Assembly: GCA_036558645.1 (NCBI GenBank)
Contig: DATBFG010000040.1
Coordinates: forward strand, 1-9,076
Direction of reading: 5' to 3'
Origin: DATBFG01 sp036558645
GTDB taxonomy: Bacteria; Acidobacteriota; Terriglobia; Terriglobales; Acidobacteriaceae
DNA length: 9,076 nt
Positions 1-6,600 of this stretch are shown here, in pieces. How positions within the stretch are numbered: the first letter of the stretch is position 1; the number at the start of each line of letters is the position of its first letter. The translations under genes and the position numbers were made by a program. The notes under the pieces are model-generated. The model saw only the letters and a list, made by a program, of their open reading frames with translations, made no database searches and was not told the origin of the DNA.

Positions 1-168
1 CTGACGCGGAACATGGCAAAGGATTAGAAGGCCAATACGCGGGTACAGAAGTACCATTACCTGGAATGTCCTCAGGAGTGAGAAACGAGACCTTGCAAAA
101 TAAGGCTTTAGACGGCCTTGTTCTTAGAATCTTCTAATCCAGGTGGGTACTTCTCAAAACTGGAACAA
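1..168. other. Unassigned left-edge region downstream of fabF
   Basis: No gene can be assigned here. On the plus strand one frame is open from position 3 to a TAA at 135-137 (44 codons). It uses several codons that are uncommon in the neighbouring genes (TTA, AGA) and I recognise no family in it, so it could be the tail of a gene entering from the left or chance. Another plus frame ends at TAG 25-27. On the minus strand a frame opens at an ATG at 57-55 and runs off the window edge, with only a distant purine-rich stretch as a possible ribosome site. The region is unusually rich in inverted repeats, listed separately, which argues for a non-coding or structured role for at least part of it. 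Confidence 0.4.
21..154. repeat. Two interleaved inverted repeats
   Basis: GGATTAGAAG at 21-30 is the exact reverse complement of CTTCTAATCC at 131-140. AGAAGTACC at 47-55 is the exact reverse complement of GGTACTTCT at 146-154. The arms occur in the order A, B, A', B', so they cross rather than nest, which is the topology of a pseudoknot. Local hairpins also exist: GGTAC/GTACC at 42-55 with an AGAA loop, AAGGC/GCCTT at 102-119, and TTAGAA/TTCTAA at 124-137. The pairing is visible on either strand, and I cannot tell which strand, if any, is transcribed. Confidence 0.5.
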
Positions 169-178
169 CTATTGTTCC
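156..178 (-). terminator. Candidate terminator at the fabF stop codon
   Basis: A perfect 7-bp stem (GGAACAA at 162-168, TTGTTCC at 172-178) has the fabF stop codon, TAG on the minus strand, as its entire 3-nt loop. Reading the minus strand, the stem is followed by AG and then four T (159-156). The stem is AT-rich and the T-run short, so this is a weak intrinsic terminator at best. Its position exactly at the end of the acpP-fabF cluster makes it plausible. Confidence 0.35.
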
Positions 179-1410
179 CAACGCCGGAACAGGAGAGCTC
201 CATTCGTTCCGCCAAACCCGAAAGAATTTGACATGGCGTACGTGACCTCTGCCCTTTTCGCAACACGGGGTACGTAGTCTAAGTCGAAGTCCGCGTCGGG
301 CTGTTCCAGATTGGCGGTTGGAGGAAGAATCTGGTCTCGAAGTGCGAGAACTGTGACGCCTGCCTCAAGTCCGCCGGCACCGCCAAGCAAGTGACCGGTC
401 ATCGACTTCGTAGAACTGACGTGCAATTTGTACGCGTGTTCTCCGAAGGCACGCTTGATGGCGATTGTCTCCAGGCGATCACCGATGTCCGTTGACGTGC
501 CATGCGCGTTGATATAGTCGACCTTCTCTGGTGCGATCTTGGCGTCCTTCAAGGTATTTAGCATCACGCGGTACGCACCATCGCCATTCTCAGCAGGTTG
601 GGTGATGTGATAGGCGTCGCCGCTCATGCCGTATCCCACGATTTCAGCCAGGATCTTGGCGCCACGACGGCGCGCAAATTCCAACTCCTCAAGAATCAAG
701 ATGCCGGCACCTTCCCCGATGACGAATCCATCGCGGCCAACATCCCAGGGCCGGCTGGCTTTTTCGGGATCGTCATTGCGGGTTGAAAGAGCCCGCATTG
801 CGGCAAAACCACCTACACCCATGGGAGTGATCGCAGCTTCGGTGCCTCCGGCAATCATGACATCGGCGTCGCAGCGAGAGATGATCTTGTACGCATCGCC
901 AACCGCATGTGCGCTTGAGGTGCAGGCTGTGCATGTGGCCTCGTTTGGCCCCTTCGCGTTGTAACGGATGCTCACATGTCCGGCGGCCAAATTGACAATG
1001 GCAGCGGGAATAAAGAAAGGAGATATCTTGCGCGGCCCACCATTCAGGAGATTGTTATGCTCCCGCTCAATGACATCGAATCCACCGATACCCGAGCCGA
1101 TATGGACTCCGACGCGGGTGGAAATATCGTCACCGACCTGCAGACCCGAGGTTTTCATGGCTTCATCAGTCGCCGCTAGCGCGAGGTGGATGAAGCGTCC
1201 CATTTTTTTGATCTCTTTTTTCTCTACAAACTGGAGGGGATCGAAGTTCTTCACTTCGGCTGCAATCTGGCAGGCAAATTGGGAAGCGTCGAACGAAGTG
1301 ATGCGGGCGACGCCGCTCTTACAAGCCAGGAGATTGCGCCAGACGTCTTCGGTGGAATTTCCGACCGCGCAAATCAGGCCAATACCGGTAACAACAACGC
1401 GTCGCTCCAA
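169..1410 (-). CDS. fabF: 3-oxoacyl-[acyl-carrier-protein] synthase II (KAS II)
   Basis: Cytoplasmic condensing enzyme of type II fatty-acid synthesis. It joins malonyl-ACP to a growing acyl-ACP with loss of CO2. The 413-residue length matches the family. The catalytic Cys-His-His set is complete: Cys163 in TACTSS, His303 in NAHGTST, and Lys335/His340 in KSMTGH. These positions coincide with those known for E. coli FabF. The C-terminal SNSFGFGGTN segment (residues 394-403) carries the conserved gating Phe and Gly-rich turn. The start is TTG at 1410-1408, chosen because the protein then begins MERRVVVTGIG, as FabF proteins do, and because AGGTGG lies 9 nt upstream. The start is 2 nt past the stop of the preceding acpP, so translational coupling is likely. 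KAS II is favoured over KAS I by the adjacent acpP genes, the length and the overall sequence. Confidence 0.96.
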   Translation of the reverse strand: MERRVVVTGIGLICAVGNSTEDVWRNLLACKSGVARITSFDASQFACQIAAEVKNFDPLQFVEKKEIKKMGRFIHLALAATDEAMKTSGLQVGDDISTRVGVHIGSGIGGFDVIEREHNNLLNGGPRKISPFFIPAAIVNLAAGHVSIRYNAKGPNEATCTACTSSAHAVGDAYKIISRCDADVMIAGGTEAAITPMGVGGFAAMRALSTRNDDPEKASRPWDVGRDGFVIGEGAGILILEELEFARRRGAKILAEIVGYGMSGDAYHITQPAENGDGAYRVMLNTLKDAKIAPEKVDYINAHGTSTDIGDRLETIAIKRAFGEHAYKLHVSSTKSMTGHLLGGAGGLEAGVTVLALRDQILPPTANLEQPDADFDLDYVPRVAKRAEVTYAMSNSFGFGGTNGALLFRRWEQ

Positions 1411-1412
1411 AA

Positions 1413-1658
1413 CTACTTTCCACCTTTCGCGTGCTTGCCGATGTAGTCCGTGGCGTCCTGAACAGTGCGGATCTTCTCGGCATCCTCGTCAGGAATTTCA
1501 ATTTCGAAGGCCTCTTCAAAAGCCATAACAAGTTCTACCGTGTCGAGCGAGTCCGCGCCAAGGTCATCCACGAACGACGCATTCTGGGTAACTTCGCTCT
1601 CTTCCACCCCGAGTTGCTCGACGATAATCTGTTTTACTTTTTCATCAACTGATGCCAT
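1413..1658 (-). CDS. acpP: Acyl carrier protein, downstream copy
   Basis: An 81-residue acidic carrier protein that holds acyl chains as thioesters on a phosphopantetheine arm. The attachment site is Ser37 in the GADSLD motif. The helix II recognition stretch DTVELVMAFEEAFEIE follows, with the usual IPDEDAEKI segment and a TVQDATDYI end. A longer frame exists upstream from a GTG at 1676, but the ATG at 1658-1656 is preferred: AGGAG lies 5 nt before it, and the product then aligns with ordinary ACPs. From EKVKQII onward it matches the upstream copy at 64 of 76 residues (about 84% by hand alignment), while the DNA differs at many synonymous sites, so the duplication is not recent. It lies between the other acpP and fabF and was presumably transcribed with fabF. 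The KGGK tail encodes the fabF ribosome site. Confidence 0.96.
   Translation of the reverse strand: MASVDEKVKQIIVEQLGVEESEVTQNASFVDDLGADSLDTVELVMAFEEAFEIEIPDEDAEKIRTVQDATDYIGKHAKGGK
1420..1425 (-). promoter_or_regulatory. Ribosome binding site of fabF inside acpP
   Basis: On the minus strand AGGTGG sits within the last codons of acpP, 9 nt before the TTG that starts fabF. It supports this non-ATG start and suggests that ribosomes finishing acpP re-initiate on fabF. Confidence 0.7.
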
Positions 1659-1663
1659 TGAAT

Positions 1664-1669
1664 CTCCTC
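1664..1669 (-). promoter_or_regulatory. Ribosome binding site of downstream acpP
   Basis: GAGGAG on the minus strand lies 5 nt before the ATG at 1658-1656. It decides the start against the upstream in-frame GTG at 1676, which lies on the far side of this site. Confidence 0.8.
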
Positions 1670-1672
1670 GTA

Positions 1673-1687
1673 CCACATTGGATGTGG
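1673..1687. promoter_or_regulatory. Palindrome upstream of second acpP
   Basis: CCACAT at 1673-1678 and ATGTGG at 1682-1687 form a perfect 6-bp dyad with a 3-bp spacer (TGG). It abuts the ribosome site of the downstream acpP. Its core ACATTGGATGT differs at one central base from a palindrome upstream of the other acpP (2106-2116). It could be a repressor operator or an mRNA hairpin next to the ribosome site. No protein is known from this sequence to bind it. Confidence 0.4.
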
Positions 1688-1710
1688 GAACAGGTCAAAC
1701 TGGTCCACCC

Positions 1711-1735
1711 AAATAAAGGCAGCCGGCGGCTGCCT
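1711..1735 (-). terminator. Terminator-like hairpin between the acpP genes
   Basis: AGGCAGCC at 1717-1724 and GGCTGCCT at 1728-1735 form a perfect 8-bp GC-rich stem with a 3-nt loop. On the minus strand it is followed by TTATTT (1716-1711), the order expected for an intrinsic terminator. The plus-strand side has no T-run. It lies 25 nt after the stop of the upstream acpP. A partial terminator would let acpP be made in excess over acpP2-fabF. The A in the T-run suggests incomplete termination. Confidence 0.6.
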
Positions 1736-1760
1736 CCTGCAAATCAAGTCTCAAATAGGA

Positions 1761-2018
1761 TTATTTGCTGACCTTGGCGTGCTTATCGATGTAATCGATT
1801 GCATCCTGAACTGTGCGAATCTTTTCCGCGTCCTCATCGGGAATCTCGAGATCAAATGCCTCTTCCAGGGCCATTACTAGCTCTACCTGGTCGAGGGAGT
1901 CAGCCCCCAGGTCATCCACAAATGACGCGCTGGGGGTTACTTCGCTCTCGTCGACACCCAGCTGCTCGCTGATGATCTGCTTTACCTTCTCCATTGCTTC
2001 TTTCTTACCGTCGGCCAT
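1761..2018 (-). CDS. acpP: Acyl carrier protein, upstream copy
   Basis: An 85-residue acyl carrier protein, first gene of the acpP-acpP-fabF cluster. The phosphopantetheine site is Ser41 in GADSLD. Helix II follows as DQVELVMALEEAFDLE, then IPDEDAEKIRTVQDAIDYI. The start is the ATG at 2018-2016, six nt after a perfect AGGAGG. An internal Met9 has no comparable site. It has a four-residue longer N-terminus than its paralogue and differs from it in helix II (Gln for Thr after DSLD, Leu for Phe, Asp-Leu for Glu-Ile), the surface that partner enzymes read. Both copies keep all residues needed for function, so both are probably active. Which one is the main housekeeping ACP cannot be told; the strong ribosome site and the promoter directly upstream favour this one. 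Confidence 0.97.
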   Translation of the reverse strand: MADGKKEAMEKVKQIISEQLGVDESEVTPSASFVDDLGADSLDQVELVMALEEAFDLEIPDEDAEKIRTVQDAIDYIDKHAKVSK

Positions 2019-2024
2019 GTTTTA

Positions 2025-2030
2025 CCTCCT
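2025..2030 (-). promoter_or_regulatory. Strong ribosome binding site of first acpP
   Basis: A full-consensus AGGAGG on the minus strand, 6 nt before the ATG. It is the best ribosome site in the window, in keeping with the high abundance of ACP. Confidence 0.85.
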
Positions 2031-2052
2031 GGGGATAAAAAAGGGAACAAAT

Positions 2053-2081
2053 AGTGTACTGGGGTGGGAGGATTTGTGCAA
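2053..2081 (-). promoter_or_regulatory. Candidate promoter of acpP-acpP-fabF
   Basis: On the minus strand TTGCAC (2081-2076) and TACACT (2058-2053) are separated by exactly 17 bp, as for a vegetative sigma-70-type promoter. The -10 box matches consensus at 4 of 6 bases and the -35 box at 3 of 6. Transcription would start near 2046, giving a leader of roughly 28 nt that contains the AGGAGG. The position is convincing, the match moderate. Confidence 0.45.
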
Positions 2082-2104
2082 AGCCGGGGGACGCAACGAA
2101 AGCA

Positions 2105-2117
2105 TACATTTGATGTA
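2105..2117. promoter_or_regulatory. Palindrome upstream of first acpP
   Basis: TACAT at 2105-2109 and ATGTA at 2113-2117 form a perfect dyad with a 3-bp spacer (TTG). It lies between the divergent acpP and amidase starts, 24 bp upstream of the acpP -35 box. Its 11-bp core ACATTTGATGT matches the one before the second acpP (1675-1685) at 10 of 11 bases. It may be an operator for the acpP cluster, the amidase, or neither. Confidence 0.35.
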
Positions 2118-2144
2118 GCGAGACAGCGGCCTTAGGTACGCGTT

Positions 2145-2150
2145 TATACT
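2145..2150 (+). promoter_or_regulatory. -10 box of the amidase gene
   Basis: TATACT (5 of 6 to consensus) ends 7 nt before the GTG start of the amidase. No convincing -35 box lies 16-18 bp upstream. Initiation at the usual distance would fall at or next to the start codon, giving a leaderless mRNA, which fits the lack of any Shine-Dalgarno sequence. Confidence 0.4.
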
Positions 2151-2157
2151 GCGCAAC

Positions 2158-3570
2158 GTGTCCATTCTTGAGATCTCCGGGCAGATCCGGCGAGGCGGAG
2201 TTTCGTCCCTCGAGCTGACGGAGACATGTCTGCAGCGCATAGAGAAGCTAAACCCGGTATTGAACGCGTTCATCACGGTTATGGCAGATGAAGCGCGGGC
2301 ACAGGCCCGTCAGGCAGACGCGGAAATTCAAGCAGGAAAGTATCGGGGGCCGCTACACGGAATTCCAATTGGGCTTAAGGATCTGGTTGACACGGCAGGG
2401 ATCCGGACAACGGCGGCGAGCGAATTGTTTAAAGACCGCGTTCCAGATTCGGATGCGGAGGTGGTACGACGCCTAAAGGTGGCGGGTGCTGTACTGATCG
2501 GAAAGCAGAATCTCCACGAGTTTGCATACGGGGGTAGTTCCCTAGTCAGCTATTTCGGCGACATGCACAATCCGTGGGATACGAGGCACATCACGGGTGG
2601 ATCGTCGGGAGGATCGGCTGCCGCGGTCAGCGCAGAACTGGGTTACGGCGCGATTGGGACCGATACCGCCGGATCAATCCGTGAGCCTGCAGCTTTGTGC
2701 GGGGTGGTCGGCCTGAAGCCGACTTATGGACGGGTCAGCGCAGCGGGAGTCGTTCCACTCTCCCTGTCGCTGGATCATGTGGGCCCAATCACAGCGAGCG
2801 TCGCGGATGCGGCCATCATGTTACAAGCGGTAGCGGGATTCGATAAGAACGATCCCAGCACTGTGGATGTTCCAGTAGACGACTACGTTGCGGCAATCGG
2901 GCGTGATGTCGGTCCGCTTCGTATCGGCGTGCCACGCGCATTCTTTTACGAGGATCTGGATTCCGAGGTTTCTGCAGCGGTAGAGCACGCACTAACCGTG
3001 CTTGCACGGCTAATAGGGAACGTCAAGGAGATCGTGCTGGATGTATCTACGGACCGATCTTTGCAGAGCGCCGAATCTTACAAGTATCACAAGTATTGGG
3101 TGAAGGAATCTGCGCAGCTTTACCAGCCTGAAACGCTGCGGCGGATTCTTGCCGGTGAAAAGGTGAGCGAGGCAGACTACGCCGAGCGGCAGCGCGAATT
3201 GGAACAAACGCGGCACGACATCGGGAAGGCGTTTGCAGATTGCGACGTCCTGGTGATGCCCACGATGCCAATGCCAGCGCCAGCGATCTCGGATTTGAAG
3301 AAGGACCCCACGATGCTCCGTCCGAGCGAGATTCGATTATTACGCAATACGAGGCCCATCAACGTGTGGGGCTTGCCGGCAATTTCTGTGCCATGCGGAT
3401 TCACGAATTCCGGCCTTCCTATTGGACTGCAAATCGTGGGACGTCATTGGGAGGAAAGCACAGTAATTGCTCTTGCTCATGCGTATGAACAGGCGACTGC
3501 CTGGCACAAACGAAAGCCTCGGCTCGAAGAGTTGGCGGATGAAGTGCCGACTATAGCTTCAGCCAATTAG
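2158..3570 (+). CDS. Amidase-signature family hydrolase (GatA-like)
   Basis: A 470-residue enzyme of the amidase-signature family, which hydrolyses carboxamides through a Ser-cisSer-Lys triad. The triad is complete: Lys74 in GLKDLVD, cis-Ser149 in GGSSGGS, and nucleophile Ser173 in GTDTAGSIREPA. The 24- and 99-residue spacings are the same as in characterised GatA proteins. The C-terminal NVWGLPAISVPCG and LPIGLQIVGR segments are also typical. Despite similarity to the A subunit of the tRNA amidotransferase, no gatB or gatC is adjacent, and the tail resembles stand-alone amidases, so the substrate is unknown and GatA is not called. No signal peptide is seen, so it is probably cytoplasmic. The start is GTG at 2158, since an in-frame TAG at 2116-2118 leaves no better upstream start and the N-terminal helix (ILEISGQIRRG) aligns with the family. 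There is no Shine-Dalgarno sequence. It converges on the DUF3857 gene with a 30-nt gap. Confidence 0.88.
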   Translation: MSILEISGQIRRGGVSSLELTETCLQRIEKLNPVLNAFITVMADEARAQARQADAEIQAGKYRGPLHGIPIGLKDLVDTAGIRTTAASELFKDRVPDSDAEVVRRLKVAGAVLIGKQNLHEFAYGGSSLVSYFGDMHNPWDTRHITGGSSGGSAAAVSAELGYGAIGTDTAGSIREPAALCGVVGLKPTYGRVSAAGVVPLSLSLDHVGPITASVADAAIMLQAVAGFDKNDPSTVDVPVDDYVAAIGRDVGPLRIGVPRAFFYEDLDSEVSAAVEHALTVLARLIGNVKEIVLDVSTDRSLQSAESYKYHKYWVKESAQLYQPETLRRILAGEKVSEADYAERQRELEQTRHDIGKAFADCDVLVMPTMPMPAPAISDLKKDPTMLRPSEIRLLRNTRPINVWGLPAISVPCGFTNSGLPIGLQIVGRHWEESTVIALAHAYEQATAWHKRKPRLEELADEVPTIASAN

Positions 3571-3600
3571 ATTGCTCAAAAGCCCGTCGCGTCGGAACTC

Positions 3601-6600
3601 TTAGTTCACCGTGCGTACATCCTGGGGCAGGAGCAGGGTGAACTTGCAATCTCCCGCTAATTTGGAGCAGGAGAGAACTCCGCGACGCAGGATGCGAGCA
3701 GGAGCGCTGTCGGGAAAGGGCACGTTGTACTTGGCGGTGCGTAAAGCTTCGTTGAATATCTTCAGACTCTCATCGCCGGTGATGAACTTTACGCCATCTA
3801 CCGTGACACCAGAGCCATTGTTTGAAAACAGGACAAAGAAGTCGGCAGTGCTATCGTTCTTGGCTGCCTTGCTAAAGGTCACCGTTCGAATCGAAGATAG
3901 CGTGTCGCGATTTCTCTCAACAGCCGTGTCTGCTTTTTTTTCACTGCCAGCGGCGGAGACGAGGCGAGCACGGGTTTCAGCCGTGGGTCTCGGCGACGCG
4001 ACCGCCATGGCATAGGCACGGACGGCATCTTCCTTCCGTCCCTGCTTTTCGTAGATCTGCCCAAGATGGTCGGCAACGTCGGTGTGCTGGTCAAGGTTCC
4101 ATGCGGCTTCGACGTATTTCTCCGCTTTGTCGACATTTCCTTGCTGGAAGAGTACCCACCCCAATGTATCCCAGTAAGCCGCCAAAGACTGGACCACTCC
4201 CAAGTCGCGCTCCGTGAGCTGATCTAATGTGAGGTTTCGAGATGCGATGACGGTGGCATCGACGGCAGAGTCGGCGTACTGTTGCGCCCGATCGAGATGC
4301 GCGCTCTTCAAAGATAGCTGGTACGCAATGTTATTGCGTACGCCAGGAGAATCTGACAGCTCGATCGCATGATCGAAGGCTGCTAGCGCTTTGTCATCCT
4401 GCCCGGCATTCAAGTACGCATCGCCGAGATTGACGTGCAGAAAGGCATCATTGGGACGAAGGGAGACGGCCTTCTCCATCTCGGGCACGGCTTTATCGTA
4501 CTGATGGGCTTCGGAGTAGGTTCCACCGAGTGCGGCGTGAGCATAGAAACTCAGGGGGTTGATCTCGATTGCTTTCTGATACGCTGCTACCGCCTCGTCG
4601 TATTTGCGATCGGTTGTATAAGCCCATCCCAAGCTATTGAATGCATATTCATCGTATGGATTCATCTCCGCCTGCTTGTGGAAAGCCTCTATAGCGTGGC
4701 CGGTATCTCGCAAGCCCATGTAGGCACGGCCCAAGCTGACCCAGGCGGTTTTGCTCTTCGGGTCGGCATCCAATACGCGTTTGAACAGATCGACGGCGAC
4801 CTGAAAATTCTGCCGCTCTAACGCAGCATTGGCGGCATCCGTTAAATCGTCTCCCTTGAGATCTGCCAATGTGGTAGGCATCGCCGCCGCTGTGCTATCG
4901 ACTGAAATGCGCTGGGCGATATCTGTGAAAACAGCGCGACGGAAGGCAGCGTAGTCGCTCACGCGAGCCGCTGGCAGTTCACGTACAAACGTGTTGAGCT
5001 TGCGCTCGGCGGTGAAAACTGTGCCATCGACCTTGTAGGCCACGTCGTATTGCGCATAGTCCCGCTTCATGGAAAACGGCAGCGGCGGGCGGACCGAGTA
5101 TTTTGCAGGAAATTCGATTTTGAAGTGATAGGCGTACTCAGTCGGAGAACCGAACTCTATCGCGTCGTTTGAAGAGTCAGTATTGTCCTCATTCGCGTCC
5201 ACCAGATTTAACTGCGACAACGGCAGGCTGATATCGGCTTTCTTTTTGGCCCAGTCGTAGAAATTGTTCACCACAACCTGATATTCCAGACGAAGAGGCC
5301 CATCCGTAGCCACGGGATCGCCGATCTTTACATTTGTGACATCGCCTTCAAGGCCTTCCAAGGCCGAGATGCGCGCAACCATCCGCTGCCAATCGGCGTT
5401 AGGGATGCGCCGGAAAAGCTGCCGGACGAAGAGCTCGCTATCGCCACGAGACGTCATGGTGACATGGGCAGTCAGCTTTCCAAAATCGTTGACCTTCCCT
5501 TCGAATGTCTGTTCTTCGCGGTTCGGGAAAGGCGGGTCGGCAGGAGTCTCTTCCAAATGGGGCGCGCCGCTCGGAGGGATTACCAATGCCTGTTTCTTGC
5601 GGATGGCCGGGGACAACATGCGAAATGGCGCTACCTCGGCAGTGCTGTCCATCCATACTTCTTCTTTGCCCAAGGGCACCATGCTGATGACGTGGTCGAA
5701 TTGAGAGGGCGAAGGGACGTCGGGATCCAGCTTGCGCGTGGTGTTAATCAGCACCGAGGATGCGTGATAGCCCGACGCTTCGAGCAAAGCAGCCAGCAGC
5801 GTGTGCTTGTCTTTGCAGTCTCCGTAAGAGTTATGCAAAACGTCCAAAGCCGGGTGAGGCTGATAACGCCCAACGCCGAATGACAGGCTAATGTAGCGGA
5901 AATTGGTCGCGACGAAATTGTAAAGCGCCTCGATTTTCGCCAAGTCGGTTGTCTTGCCAACAATGAGTTCCTTTGCTTTGGCCTGAATCTCAGGAGTAGG
6001 CTGACGCCGGTCGTGCTCTAAGTCGCCGTACCATTTACCCATTTCCTCCCAAGTGGCAAATGTCGTCATTTGGACGGGCGGCTGATCCGGTTCCTTACGC
6101 TTGCGGGCCTTCTTTTTTGATTTGTCATCATCGTCGTCACGCTCGCGATGAGAGCTGGTCCAGTTGTAAGTGCGGCGGCTACCATCGTCACTGATGATTG
6201 CGTCCGAGCCAAGTTCCGTTTTCAGCTTGACCTGCCGATCCCGGGGAACATTGATCTGCAGCTTCTCATCCAGGACGATGCCGGTCTTGAAGAAACGGTG
6301 TTCCACCCAGAATTGTCCCGGGGCAAGCGGCGTTTGATGCACGAGCACGCTGTACTCCAGCGTGTCGCCCGGACGCAGGCCGGGCACTGTGACGTGCTTT
6401 TGGCGGAAGTCGCTGTACAGCGGCGCTTCTTTTTCGACCGGCGTGGAGAGGTCCTGAATAGCGTCAGCACTGGCGGTGATCGTGGTGCCGTCGGACTTCA
6501 GCACTCGTACGTAAGGGATCTCGACTCGTTCGTTTGCCGAGCTATATCCCAGCACTACCTGGCCCCACTGCTGCACTCCTGCTTCGCTTTGCACCTTGAC

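Noticed and set aside
968..1528. 186-codon plus-strand open frame opposite fabF and acpP
   Set aside because: It overlaps two confidently identified genes in antisense and its product is low in recognisable structure.
1659..1710. Possible promoter before the second acpP (minus-strand TTGACC at 1698-1693)
   Set aside because: The -35 match is good, but the base set 17 bp on (TGGTAC) matches -10 poorly, and the predicted RNA start would fall inside the ribosome site.
2158..3570. Calling the amidase GatA of the tRNA amidotransferase
   Set aside because: No gatB or gatC is nearby and the C-terminal segment resembles stand-alone amidases; the catalytic triad alone does not separate the two.
3571..3600. 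Bidirectional terminator between the convergent amidase and DUF3857 genes
   Set aside because: The 30-nt gap shows no stem with a T-run on either strand.
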